DNA from: Streptomyces cellulosae
GTDB lineage: Bacteria; Actinomycetota; Actinomycetes; Streptomycetales; Streptomycetaceae
DNA length: 64,000 bases
Direction: 5' to 3'
Assembly (NCBI GenBank): GCA_014655195.1
Contig: BNBH01000014.1
Coordinates: 1 to 64,000, forward strand
Shown here piece after piece: positions 7,961-15,883 of this stretch. The notes beneath the pieces were generated by a model. The model saw nothing but the letters and a program-made list of their open reading frames with translations, was not told where the DNA came from and ran no database searches. The position numbers and the translations under genes were made by a program. How positions within the stretch are numbered: position 1 is the first letter of the stretch; every line of letters starts with the position of its first letter.

Positions 7961-9301
7961 TTACTGGTTGCCGCAGGCGGGCACGGTCGGCGTGTCCAGC
8001 CAGGGCAGGTCGTGGCCCATCCGGTCCCGCTTGGTGCGCAGGTAGCGGAGGTTGTGCTCGCTCGCGGTGACGGGCATCGGCTCGCGCCGGACGACGTCGA
8101 TGCCGTGGCGGGCGAGCGCGTCGGACTTGTCGGGGTTGTTGGTCAGCAGGCGGACGCTGCGGACGCCGAGGTCGGCGAGGATCTGCGCGCCGGCCGCGTA
8201 GTCCCGGGCGTCGGCGGGCAGGCCGAGTTCCAGGTTGGCGTCGAGGGTGTCACGGCCGCGCTCCTGCAGTTCGTAGGCGCGCAGCTTGGACATCAGGCCG
8301 ATGCCGCGCCCCTCGTGGCCGCGCAGGTAGACGACGACGCCCCGGCCCTCGGCCTGGATGCGGTCCAGGGAGGCGTCGAGCTGGGGGCCGCAGTCGCAGC
8401 GCTGGGAGCCGAAGACGTCGCCGGTGAGGCACTCGGAGTGCATCCGGACGAGGACGTCCGCGCCGTCGCCGATCTCGCCGTGGACCAGGGCGACGTGCTC
8501 GACGCCGTCGACGGTGGAGCGGAAGCCGTACGCGGTGAAGGTGCCGTGGGCGGTGGGCAGCCGGACCTCGGCCTCGCGGCGGACGGTGGGCTCGCTGCTC
8601 CGCCGGTAGGCGATCAGGTCCTCGATGGAGATGATCGACAAGCCGTGCTTGCGGGCGAACGGGACCAGTTCGGGCAGCCGGAGCATGCGGCCGTCCTCGC
8701 CGGCGATCTCCACGATGGCGCCGGCCGGGCGCAGTCCCGCGAGGCGGGCCAGGTCGACGGCGGCCTCGGTGTGGCCGTCGCGCTCGAGCACGCCGCCGGG
8801 GCGGGCGCGGAGCGGGAAGATGTGGCCGGGACGGACGAGGTCGTCCGGCGTGGCCGTGCCGGAGGCCAGCAGCTGGAGGGTGGTGGCCCGGTCGGAGGCG
8901 GAGATGCCGGTGGTGACGCCGTGCGCGGCGGAGCCGTCGACGGTGACGGTGAACGCGGTCCGCATGGACTCGGTGTTCTGCTCCACCATCTGCGGGATGC
9001 GCAGCCGCTCGAGCTCCTCGCCCGTCATGGGCGCGCAGATCATGCCGCGGCACTCGGTCATCATGAAGGCGACGATCTCCTCGGTCACCTTCTCGGCGGC
9101 GACGATCAGGTCGCCCTCGTTCTCCCGGTTCTCGTCGTCGACGACCACCACGGGGCGGCCGGCGGCGATGTCGGCGATCGCCTGCTCGACGGGGTCGAGC
9201 CGGAGGTCGAGATCCTCTGTGTCATAGAGGATCGGCGGGATCGAAGGGGTGGCGCGCAGCGCCTCGTTCGGGGTGGTGGCGGGTGACGGGCGGGCGGTCA
9301 T
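7961..9301 (-). CDS. ribBA: Bifunctional DHBP synthase / GTP cyclohydrolase II
   Basis: This 446-residue fusion supplies both riboflavin precursors. The N-terminal RibB domain (about 30-230; VVVDDENRENEGDLI carries acidic metal-binding residues) turns ribulose 5-phosphate into DHBP. The C-terminal RibA domain (about 235-430) opens GTP, with zinc ligands in SECLTGDVFGSQRCDCGPQL and the HEGRGIGL segment. The ATG at 9301 overlaps the ribM stop by 4 bp, which decides the start over the much longer open frame upstream. The first 16 codons consist of a dispersed 47-bp sequence that also occurs inside aroB (see the repeat entry). Confidence 0.96.
   Translation of the reverse strand: MTARPSPATTPNEALRATPSIPPILYDTEDLDLRLDPVEQAIADIAAGRPVVVVDDENRENEGDLIVAAEKVTEEIVAFMMTECRGMICAPMTGEELERLRIPQMVEQNTESMRTAFTVTVDGSAAHGVTTGISASDRATTLQLLASGTATPDDLVRPGHIFPLRARPGGVLERDGHTEAAVDLARLAGLRPAGAIVEIAGEDGRMLRLPELVPFARKHGLSIISIEDLIAYRRSSEPTVRREAEVRLPTAHGTFTAYGFRSTVDGVEHVALVHGEIGDGADVLVRMHSECLTGDVFGSQRCDCGPQLDASLDRIQAEGRGVVVYLRGHEGRGIGLMSKLRAYELQERGRDTLDANLELGLPADARDYAAGAQILADLGVRSVRLLTNNPDKSDALARHGIDVVRREPMPVTASEHNLRYLRTKRDRMGHDLPWLDTPTVPACGNQ
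9249..9295 (-). repeat. Dispersed hairpin-bearing repeat, copy in the 5' end of ribBA
   Basis: These 47 bp match 58752-58800 inside aroB at roughly 41-42 positions, with a 1-nt indel and a short hairpin in each copy (GGCGC-GCA-GCGCC here, GGCGC-GAA-GCGCC there). Both are translated in the same initial frame, giving ARPSPATTPN here and AHPSPATTLN in AroB. See the separate finding. Confidence 0.6.
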
Positions 9302-9939
9302 GCGGGCGCTCCTTCCAGTGAGGGCCGCGCGTCGCGGGAGCGCAGCCACCAGTCGCGCATGCCCCACAGGACGAGTGCGCCGTAGATGACGTAGACGAAG
9401 CCGGAGAAGGCGAAGCCGTTGGCGAAGTTCAGCGGGACGCCGACGAGGTCGACGAGCAGCCAGGCGAACCAGAACTCGACCATCCCGCGGGCCTGGGCGT
9501 ACATCGCGACGATGGTGCCGACGAAGATGTAGGCGTCCGGCCAGGGGTCCCAGGACAGGGACGGGTAGGCGGTGAAGAGGCCTCCGACGGCGAGGGTGCC
9601 GAGGGCGGCCCCGGCGAGCAGCACGCCCCGCTCGCGCCAGGTGGCGAACCGTACGGCGACGGAGCCGTCCTGCGCCCGCTGCCGGCCGCGGTTCCACTGG
9701 AGGAAGCCCCAGACGGCGACGAGCATGACGACGACCTGCTTGCCGGCGCTGCCGGAGAGGTGGGCGGTGGCGAAGGCCGTGAACAGGATGAGGCCGGAGA
9801 CGAACTGGGCGGGCCAGGTCCACAGGGAGCGGCGCCAGCCGAGGGCGAGGCCGATGAGACCGACCACGTTGCCGATCATGTCGGCCCACTTGATGTGCTG
9901 GCCGAAGAGGGTGAAGGCCTCGGAGTTGAGCCAGTTCAC
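9298..9939 (-). CDS. ribM: PnuC-like riboflavin transporter
   Basis: This is a 213-residue membrane protein of the PnuC family. Its position between ribE and ribBA under an FMN riboswitch matches RibM of Streptomyces davawensis and PnuX of Corynebacterium, which import riboflavin by facilitated diffusion. About seven hydrophobic segments are visible, beginning with MIGNVVGLIGLALGWRRSLW, and Trp-rich stretches such as PLNFANGFAFSGF are family-typical. It starts with GTG at 9939, overlapping ribE by 4 bp (GTGA), and overlaps ribBA by 4 bp at its end. Nicotinamide riboside transport is the alternative by homology, but context favours riboflavin. Confidence 0.9.
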   Translation of the reverse strand: MNWLNSEAFTLFGQHIKWADMIGNVVGLIGLALGWRRSLWTWPAQFVSGLILFTAFATAHLSGSAGKQVVVMLVAVWGFLQWNRGRQRAQDGSVAVRFATWRERGVLLAGAALGTLAVGGLFTAYPSLSWDPWPDAYIFVGTIVAMYAQARGMVEFWFAWLLVDLVGVPLNFANGFAFSGFVYVIYGALVLWGMRDWWLRSRDARPSLEGAPA

Positions 9940-10550
9940 CGGGTGGCCCCCTCGCCCGCGACGCGGTCGCCGAGCATGCGCTCGACGTACTTGGCGATGA
10001 CGTCCACCTCGAGGTTGACCGGGTCGCCGGGCTTCTTGATGCCGAGGGTGGTCAGGGCGAGGGTGGTGGGGATGAGGCTGACGGTGAAGTGGTCGCGTCC
10101 GGTGTCGACGACGGTGAGGCTGATGCCGTCGACGGTGATGGAGCCCTTCTCCACGACGTAGCGGCTGAGGTCCGCCGGGAGGGAGATCGTGACGATCTCC
10201 CAGTGCTCGGAGGGGGTGCGGTCGAGGATCTCGCCGGTGCCGTCGACGTGGCCCTGCACGATGTGGCCGCCGAGGCGGTCGCCGACGGCGGTGGGCCGCT
10301 CGAGGTTGACGCGGGAGCCGACGGCGAGGGCGCCGAGGCTGGAGCGCTTGAGGGTCTCCGCCATGACGTCGGCGGTGAACTCGTCGCCTTCGTGGTCGAC
10401 GACGGTGAGGCATACGCCGTTGACGGCGATGGAGTCGCCGTGTTTCGCGCCCTGGGTGACCACGGGGCCGCGCAGGCGGAAGCGACAGGCGTCGTCGAGG
10501 GTCTCGACGGCGGTGACCTCGCCCAGCTCTTCGACGATTCCGGTGAACAC
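9936..10550 (-). CDS. ribE: Riboflavin synthase (alpha chain)
   Basis: RibE dismutates two lumazine molecules into riboflavin and a pyrimidine that is recycled. It has 204 residues with the usual internal duplication of two lumazine-binding barrels (about 1-97 and 98-190), seen in the parallel segments MFTGIVEELG, VNGVCLTVV and GHIVQGHVDGTG, VDGISLTVV. The start is GTG at 10550, with AGGAGG nine bases upstream. It is the first gene of the operon, preceded by about 145 nt of leader and then the FMN riboswitch, so flavin level controls it directly. Confidence 0.97.
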   Translation of the reverse strand: MFTGIVEELGEVTAVETLDDACRFRLRGPVVTQGAKHGDSIAVNGVCLTVVDHEGDEFTADVMAETLKRSSLGALAVGSRVNLERPTAVGDRLGGHIVQGHVDGTGEILDRTPSEHWEIVTISLPADLSRYVVEKGSITVDGISLTVVDTGRDHFTVSLIPTTLALTTLGIKKPGDPVNLEVDVIAKYVERMLGDRVAGEGATR

Positions 10551-10694
10551 TTCCCGGGTCCTCCTGCCTCTTCGGGCACGGACTCCGGGGCTGTCGATGA
10601 CGACAGATCACGAGCGAGGACACCAGGGCGACGCCGGACGGGGCCCGCTCTGACGGCGGACCGGTACGGCGGCGCGCATGGATGCCCGCCCGCC

Positions 10695-10821
10695 GCGCAC
10701 TGCCTCCCATCCGGACTTTAACCGTCGGTCCAGGAATTTCACCTGGTCAACCGGCCGCTGGAAGCGACCGGGTCGCGGACTGTAACCGCCGGTTCGGACT
10801 TTCACCGACCCCGGAGTGCGC
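10695..10821 (-). promoter_or_regulatory. FMN riboswitch (RFN element)
   Basis: Read on the minus strand, the conserved RFN blocks appear in order: GTCGGTGAAAGTCCG, GGCGGTTACAGTCCGCGACC, the central hairpin, GGTGAAATTCCTGGACCGAC, and GGTTAAAGTCCGGATGGGAGG. The closing P1 stem is GCGCAC (10816-10821) with GTGCGC (10695-10700). FMN binding should lower expression of ribE-ribM-ribBA-ribH and perhaps of hisE-hisG behind it. I saw no clear terminator with a U-tract in the 144 nt before the ribE start, so control of translation initiation is likely, as is usual for actinobacterial RFN leaders. Confidence 0.95.
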
Positions 10822-10996
10822 TGCTACTGGTACAGCCCCAGTCTGCCACGACCCCGACTCGGCCACGCGGGTGAGGTGTGTGGAGTGAGTCACAGCGGGC
10901 GACGTGGAGGCAACCGAGGGTCGCACGATGCACAACTGCCCCGGGTATGCGCCCCGTTGGCGCCCCCTCCCGCCTCCGGCGAGTGGTCCATACCCA

Positions 10997-11026
10997 TTGA
11001 CCCGGGTGGTCTAGTCCTCTTAGGGT
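10997..11026 (+). promoter_or_regulatory. Promoter with a DasR-like operator in the spacer
   Basis: TTGACC at 10997-11002 and TAGGGT at 11021-11026 are 18 nt apart. The spacer (11005-11020) contains GGTGGTCTAGTCCTCT, which agrees at 12 of 16 positions with the DasR site consensus (ACTGGTCTAGACCACT). It points toward the SDR gene at 11237, about 205 bp downstream. The minus-strand rib promoter must lie elsewhere in the same gap. Confidence 0.45.
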
Positions 11027-11236
11027 CCGAGCCACCTCCGCGGAGCGCCGGCCGGACCAGAATCCGCCGCGCTCCTCCTCCGACCGGCCCGGCGGCGGTG
11101 ACGACGGCCCTTGCCCGCCGCCGGGTCCCACCACGCGCGCGGATGCGCCCGGCGCCCGCCCCGGCGAAGCTGGACCCCGTACGGCGCCACGCGTACGACA
11201 CCCCAGGGCGCCCGTGTCCGGAGGGACTTGAGCAGC
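11027..11236 (+). other. Long leader between promoter and SDR gene, no gene seen
   Basis: This 210-bp GC-rich stretch separates the promoter at 10997-11026 from the SDR start. Reading frames run through it, including an in-frame extension of the SDR from 11111, but codon use and lack of a ribosome binding site argue against translation. I saw no riboswitch or strong terminator here. Confidence 0.4.
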
Positions 11237-11995
11237 ATGACCACGATTCTGGTGACCGGCGGTACCGGAACCCTCGGCCGGCATGTCGTCACGCGGCTGC
11301 GGGCGGGCGGCCACGACGTGCGGGTGCTCACCCGTCACACCCCGCCCTACGACGTCGACCTGCGCGAGGGCGACGACGGGCTGGACCGCGCCCTGGACGG
11401 CACGGGCACCGTCGTGCACTGCGCCACCTCGGCGCGCGGCGGCGACGAGCAGGCCGCGCGGAACCTGATCGCGGCGGCGCGGCGGGCCGGAGTGGAGCAT
11501 CTGGTCTACATCTCGATCGTCGGCGTGGACCGGGTGCCGTACCCCTACTACCGCACCAAGCTGGCGGTGGAGCGGCAGTTCGAGGACTCCGGGACCGGCT
11601 GGACGGTGCTGCGCGCCACCCAGTTCCACGACCTGCTGTTCCGGCTGTTCCAGGGCCTGTCGAAGTCACCGGTGATGCCGCTGCCCGCCCGGGTGAAGGA
11701 CCAGCCGGTGGACGTCAGGGAGGTCGCGCACCGCCTGGCCGAACTCGCCCAGGGCGCCCCCGCCGGCCGCGCGGACGACATGGGCGGTCCCGAGATCCGC
11801 ACGCTCCACTCCCTGGCGCGCGGCTACCTGGACGCGTCGGGCCGCCGGCGCGCCGTGGTGAAGATCCCGCTCCGCGGCTCGGCGTACGAGGCGTTCCGCG
11901 CGGGGGGCCACCTGGCCCCGGAACGGGCGGTCGGGAAGCGGACGTTCGAGGAGTACCTGGCGGAACGGTTCGCGGTGACGGGGGGTCCGCGATAG
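11237..11995 (+). CDS. NmrA-like NAD(P)-binding SDR-family protein
   Basis: This is a 252-residue Rossmann-fold protein of the atypical short-chain dehydrogenase group (NmrA / complex-I NDUFA9-like). The dinucleotide loop GGTGTLG is at residues 8-14, near the N terminus, with the conserved NAD(P) pattern beginning TILVTGGTGTLGRHV. A YYRTKLAVE segment provides the Tyr/Lys pair seen in extended SDRs. It could be a reductase or a redox-sensing protein, and the substrate is unknown. The ATG at 11237 is chosen because the glycine loop must be near the start. It stands alone, followed by the tandem repeat array. Confidence 0.88.
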   Translation: MTTILVTGGTGTLGRHVVTRLRAGGHDVRVLTRHTPPYDVDLREGDDGLDRALDGTGTVVHCATSARGGDEQAARNLIAAARRAGVEHLVYISIVGVDRVPYPYYRTKLAVERQFEDSGTGWTVLRATQFHDLLFRLFQGLSKSPVMPLPARVKDQPVDVREVAHRLAELAQGAPAGRADDMGGPEIRTLHSLARGYLDASGRRRAVVKIPLRGSAYEAFRAGGHLAPERAVGKRTFEEYLAERFAVTGGPR

Positions 11996-12076
11996 GCGCC
12001 CAAGGGCGCCGGGCGAGGCCCGGCCCTGCTCGCCGCTGGACGCCAGCTGGCAACACCGGGTTCAGGGCGGCCTGGC

Positions 12077-12740
12077 CCGCCGGGAAACCCCTGCTCGCCG
12101 CCGGGCGGCCACCCGGAGCGCGGGGCAGCAGCCCGACCCGCCGGAACCACTGCCCGCCGCCAGGCGGGAGACGCGGCGCAAGGCGGGGCAGCCAGCCGGG
12201 CCCCGCACGCCACCGGGCGGCCACCCGAAGCACGGGGCAACAGCCCACCCCGCCGGAAACCCCTGCCTGCCACCAGGGACCACCCACGGCGACCCGCCCC
12301 GCCGGAAACCCCTACTCGCCGCCAGGCGGGAGACGCGGCGCAAGGCGGGGCAGCCAGCCGGGCCCCGCACACCGCCCGGCGGCCACCCGAAGCACGGGAC
12401 AGCAGCCCGACCCGCCGGAAACCCCTGCCTGCCACCAGGGACCACCCACGGCGACCCGCCCCGCCGGAAACCCCTACTCGCCGCCAGGCGGGAGACGCGG
12501 CGCAAGGCGGGGCAGCCAGCCGGGCCCCGCACGCCACCAGTCGGCCACCCGAAGCACGGGGCAACAGCCCACCCCGCCGGAACCACTGTCTGCCACCAGG
12601 GACCACCCACGGCGACCCGCCCCGCCGGCAACCCCTACTCGCCGCCAGGCGACCATCCCAGACACCAGGCAAGGCGGCCCCGCCCGCCGCCAGGCGGCCA
12701 CCAGCAGACCCCGGGCAGAGCAGCCCGGCCCGCCGGGGCC
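12077..12740. repeat. 162-bp tandem repeat array
   Basis: Three full copies of a 162-bp unit, with partial copies on both sides, fill the space between two convergent genes. Landmark CAGGCGGGAG begins at 12161, 12323 and 12485, exactly 162 apart. Each unit contains two related sub-blocks that start CGCCGGAAACCCCT, followed by CGCCGCCAGG or CTGCCACCAGG, so the array is a nested repeat. Because 162 is divisible by three, all six frames stay similar in every copy and are nearly stop-free, which creates long false reading frames. No promoter, ribosome binding site or codon-position bias supports a gene here. Confidence 0.85.
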
Positions 12741-12743
12741 CCG

Positions 12744-13931
12744 TCAGTGCTCCGGCACCCCGAACAATTCGTCCTGGGCGTGGTCGCGGGCCGTGAGCAG
12801 TGCCCCCCGCAGGACCGCCCCTCCGCCCAGGGTGCTGGGGCGTACCTCGACCGGGAGTGGGGACATCGCCGTCAGGCGGGCATGGACGCGGGACGCCAGT
12901 GTCTCGCCGCCCGCCCGGCCGATCTCGCCGCCCAGGACCACGCACCCGGGGTCCAGCAGCGCGACCACGGAGGCGACGCCCACCGCGACCCGGTCGGCCA
13001 GGGTGTCGAGGAAGCGCGTGTGCGCCGCGGTCTCCGGTGACGACACGGCGGCGAGAACCGCGCCCGCCGCCTCCGGGTCGGACCGGGGCTCGGGTACGAC
13101 CCCGCATTCCGTCGCGAGCTGCGCGACCGCCGCCGCGCCCGCCAGGGAGTGGAAGCCGCCCGCGCAGTCGGTGGCCGAGGGCAGGCCCCGGGTGCCCGGG
13201 ACGGGGAGGAAGCCGATCTCGCCGGTGCCGCCGGAGGCGCCCCGGCGCAGCGTGCCGTCGAGGATCACGGCGGCGCCCGTGCCGTGGCCCAGCCACAGCA
13301 GGACGAAGGTGTCCCGGTCATGGGCGGCCCCGTCGCGCTGCTCGGCGAGGGCGGCGAGGTTGGTCTCGTTCTCCACGCCGACCCGGGCCTCGGGCAGCCG
13401 TTCCTGGAGGGCGGCGACCAGGCGCCGGTGCCATTCGGGCAGGCCGGTGGAGTCGCGGAGTTCGCCGGTCGCGGGGTCGATCAGGCCGGGCGCGCCGATG
13501 CCCACCGTGTGCAGCCGGTCGGCGCCGGCCTCCTTGGCCGTCCGCTCGACCAGGGCGACGGCCTGCTCGACGGCGGGACCGGTGCCCGTGTCGTCGGCGA
13601 CGGTCAGGGACGCCTCGGCCAGCACCCGGCCGACGAGGTCGGACACGGCCAGGGCGACGCCCTCGGTGCGCACGTCCAGGGCGGCGAGGTGCGCGCGGCC
13701 CGCGACGATGCCGTAGAGCTTGGCGTTGGGGCCCCTCCGGGGGGCGCGGGCCTCGCCGGCGACCTCGATCAGGCCTGCGGCGGTGAGGCGTTCGACCAGG
13801 TCGGCGACGGTGGGCCGGGACAGTCCGGTGAGCTCCTTCAACTGCCCGGCGGTGAGCGGGCCCTCCTGCTGGAGCAGGCGCAGGGCGAGCCGGTCGTTGA
13901 TGGCTCGGGCGGTGCTCGGGGATGCGGCCAT
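12744..13931 (-). CDS. ROK-family transcriptional repressor lacking the zinc motif
   Basis: This 395-residue protein has an N-terminal winged helix-turn-helix (about 10-75, with LTAGQLKELTGLSRPTVADL) and a C-terminal ROK sugar-kinase-like domain with the ATP-loop-like LWLGHGTGAAVILDG. The usual ROK zinc site, a His after GEIG and a CxCGxxGC cluster, is absent: the protein reads GEIGFLPV and has only one Cys nearby. It is therefore probably a sensor without kinase activity. It is divergent from the MFS gene at 14086, and an inverted repeat lies between them, so it most likely controls that transporter and itself. The ligand is presumably a sugar or sugar phosphate. Confidence 0.9.
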   Translation of the reverse strand: MAASPSTARAINDRLALRLLQQEGPLTAGQLKELTGLSRPTVADLVERLTAAGLIEVAGEARAPRRGPNAKLYGIVAGRAHLAALDVRTEGVALAVSDLVGRVLAEASLTVADDTGTGPAVEQAVALVERTAKEAGADRLHTVGIGAPGLIDPATGELRDSTGLPEWHRRLVAALQERLPEARVGVENETNLAALAEQRDGAAHDRDTFVLLWLGHGTGAAVILDGTLRRGASGGTGEIGFLPVPGTRGLPSATDCAGGFHSLAGAAAVAQLATECGVVPEPRSDPEAAGAVLAAVSSPETAAHTRFLDTLADRVAVGVASVVALLDPGCVVLGGEIGRAGGETLASRVHARLTAMSPLPVEVRPSTLGGGAVLRGALLTARDHAQDELFGVPEH

Positions 13932-13994
13932 GCCGGGATCCTTCCAGATCAGCGGGCCCGGTCGGCGGGGGCCGTCTCCCGGGATACCCCGTTT

Positions 13995-14017
13995 CTTTCA
14001 GGCAGGGTTCCTGATAG
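13995..14017. promoter_or_regulatory. Candidate ROK operator between divergent genes
   Basis: CTTTCAGG at 13995-14002 and CCTGATAG at 14010-14017 form an inverted repeat (7 of 8 positions) around a 7-bp centre. It is AT-richer than its surroundings and lies 64 bp from the ROK start and 69 bp from the MFS start. The position suits a shared operator. Confidence 0.45.
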
Positions 14018-14085
14018 TTTACGGCGGCGCGCACAGCAGGGGGGAACGCGCACACGACAGCGGTGGATCAGGGAGGGGCGGGTCG

Positions 14086-15291
14086 ATGAGTGCAGTGGTT
14101 CACACGCCACGCGAGGTGAAGCGGGCGCGATACGCGGTGGCCGCGGTGTTCGCCGTGCACGGCGCGGTCACCGGTTCGTTCGCGACCCGGGTCCCCTGGA
14201 TCCAGGACCACGCGGGGGTCAGCGCGGGCCAGCTGGGCCTGGCGCTGGCCTTCCCCGCGCTGGGCGCGTCCCTGGCGATGCCGCTCGCGGGCGGCATCTC
14301 GCACCGCTTCGGCGCCCGCAACGCGCTGCGCGGACTGCTCGCCCTGTGGACGCTCGCGCTGATCCTGCCGTCCCTCGCCCCGAACCTGCTGACCCTCTGT
14401 CTTGCGCTGTTCGTCTACGGCGCCTCGGCGGGCATGTCGGACGTGGCGATGAACGCCCTGGGCGTCGAGGTGGAGAACCGGCTCGACCGGTCGATCATGT
14501 CGGGCCTGCACGGCATGTGGAGCGTCGGCGCGGTCGTCGGCTCGGCGGCCGGCACGCTGGCCGCGCACCTCGGCTCGGACGCCCGGCTGCACCACGCGCT
14601 GGCGGCCGCCGTGCTGACGGTCGTGGGCTTCGCGGCCTGCGCCTGGGTGCTCGACCTCCAGCCGGCCGAGGACGAGGAGCCGCCGCCGCGCTTCGCGCTC
14701 CCGCCCCGCTCGGCGCTGCTGATCGGCGCGATCGGCTTCTGCGCGGTGTTCGCAGAGGGGGCGAGCCTGGACTGGTCGGCGGTCTATCTGCGCGACCAGC
14801 TGGAGACGTCGGCGGGCCTCGCGGCGGCCTGCACCACCGGTTTCACGCTCACCATGGCGGTCGCCCGGATCGCGGGCGACCGGGTGGTGGACCGCTACGG
14901 GGCGGTGCGCACGGTCCGCGCGAGCGGTGTGGTCGCCCTCCTCGGAGGCCTGCTGATCGTGTTCGCCGGCCATCCGGCCGTGGCGATGACCGGCTTCGCG
15001 CTGATGGGCCTGGGTATCGCGGTGGTCGTCCCGCTCTGCTTCGCCGCCGCGGGCCGCAGCGGCTCCAACCCGAGCCTGGCCATCGCGGGCGTGGCGACCA
15101 TCACCTACACCTCGGGACTGATCGCCCCGAGCGCGATCGGGATGCTGGCCCAGGCGACCAGCCTGATGGTGTCGTTCGTACTGGTGACGCTGCTGACGTG
15201 CGGCATCGCGGGCTTCGCCGGGGTGCTGCGCGCGGGCGACCGGGTGAAGGTCACGCGTCCGGACGCAGCAGTTCCCGAGCCGCGCCCCTGA
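14086..15291 (+). CDS. MFS transporter
   Basis: This is a 401-residue inner-membrane protein with about 12 hydrophobic segments in two halves, and the loop between segments 2 and 3 includes GGISHRFGARNALRG, the MFS motif-A position. It resembles MFS members associated with sugars or fused regulators (the YbjJ/FucP-like group), but the substrate cannot be read from sequence. The ATG at 14086 follows GGGAGGGG. The divergent ROK repressor suggests a carbohydrate-linked role. Its 3' end overlaps the convergent thioesterase gene by 41 bp. Confidence 0.88.
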   Translation: MSAVVHTPREVKRARYAVAAVFAVHGAVTGSFATRVPWIQDHAGVSAGQLGLALAFPALGASLAMPLAGGISHRFGARNALRGLLALWTLALILPSLAPNLLTLCLALFVYGASAGMSDVAMNALGVEVENRLDRSIMSGLHGMWSVGAVVGSAAGTLAAHLGSDARLHHALAAAVLTVVGFAACAWVLDLQPAEDEEPPPRFALPPRSALLIGAIGFCAVFAEGASLDWSAVYLRDQLETSAGLAAACTTGFTLTMAVARIAGDRVVDRYGAVRTVRASGVVALLGGLLIVFAGHPAVAMTGFALMGLGIAVVVPLCFAAAGRSGSNPSLAIAGVATITYTSGLIAPSAIGMLAQATSLMVSFVLVTLLTCGIAGFAGVLRAGDRVKVTRPDAAVPEPRP

Positions 15292-15751
15292 ACGCCTCGC
15301 TCCAGGGCGCCGGGCGCAGGGTCGTGGCGTCCAGCCGCACCAGCACCCGGCTGCCCCGGGCGTAGGTCACGGCGCCGTCCGGCGAGCAGAACCGGAAGCC
15401 GTAGGTGAGCCCGGTCGTGCCGAGCCGGTCCAGCCAGAGGTGGACGGCGTAGGGACCGGGCCGGGTGACCGGGGTCTCGTAGGTGAGGCGCAGTTCCTTG
15501 ACCGCGTTGCAGGCGTCGCCCGCGGCCACCCAGTCGCCGTCGAAGGTGACGCCGTGGGCCTGCCACAGCTCGGCCCAGGCGCGCTCGACGAGCAGCGGGT
15601 AGCGGGCGTTGTGCAGCAGCCCCAGCGCGTCGAGGTCGTCGAAGTGGACGGTCACGGGGATCAGCCGGCCGTAGGAGAGGGCGGGCGCGGGCGGGGCTTC
15701 GGCGGTCACGGGCGGTGCTCCTGGGACGTACGGGATCGGTGCCGTGTGCAT
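15251..15751 (-). CDS. Hot-dog-fold acyl-CoA thioesterase
   Basis: This 166-residue protein belongs to the 4-hydroxybenzoyl-CoA thioesterase-like (YbgC/FcbC) family. The catalytic region VHFDDLDALGLLHNARYPLL contains the Asp and the HNARY signature that hydrolyse the thioester bond. It is expected to be cytoplasmic and tetrameric. The start at 15751 (MHTAPIP) gives a short Pro/Ala-rich leader; a later GTG near 15708 is also possible. The last 41 bp overlap the 3' end of the MFS gene on the other strand. The substrate is unknown. Confidence 0.88.
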   Translation of the reverse strand: MHTAPIPYVPGAPPVTAEAPPAPALSYGRLIPVTVHFDDLDALGLLHNARYPLLVERAWAELWQAHGVTFDGDWVAAGDACNAVKELRLTYETPVTRPGPYAVHLWLDRLGTTGLTYGFRFCSPDGAVTYARGSRVLVRLDATTLRPAPWSEAFRGAARELLRPDA

Positions 15752-15883
15752 CGATCGACGGCGTGCCCTCATCCTAAGCGGACGCTCAGCAGCGCCCGGG
15801 TGCCCGCCCACCTGTGCGAACCACTCCTCTGCGGGCCGCACAATGGTGCGGACACGCTGGCCGCACGACGAAAGCGACAACCC

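Noticed and set aside
9302..9889. An upstream extension of ribBA giving a 642-residue protein
   Set aside because: It would overlap ribM completely. The ATG at 9301 with a 4-bp overlap and family length fits ribBA.
12077..12740. CRISPR-like array
   Set aside because: The repeated unit is 162 bp and the intervening parts are themselves repeated. There are no unique spacers of constant size and no cas genes.
10816..13716. A 966-codon plus-strand open frame and several long minus-strand frames over the repeat array
   Set aside because: They run across the SDR gene, the repeat array and the antisense of the ROK gene. The lack of stops comes from high GC and a repeat length divisible by three; there is no start signal or domain.
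13149..15365. A 738-codon frame overlapping the MFS and ROK genes
   Set aside because: It is a shadow frame of two well-supported genes on both strands, with Gly/Arg/Ala-rich composition typical of GC-rich frames.
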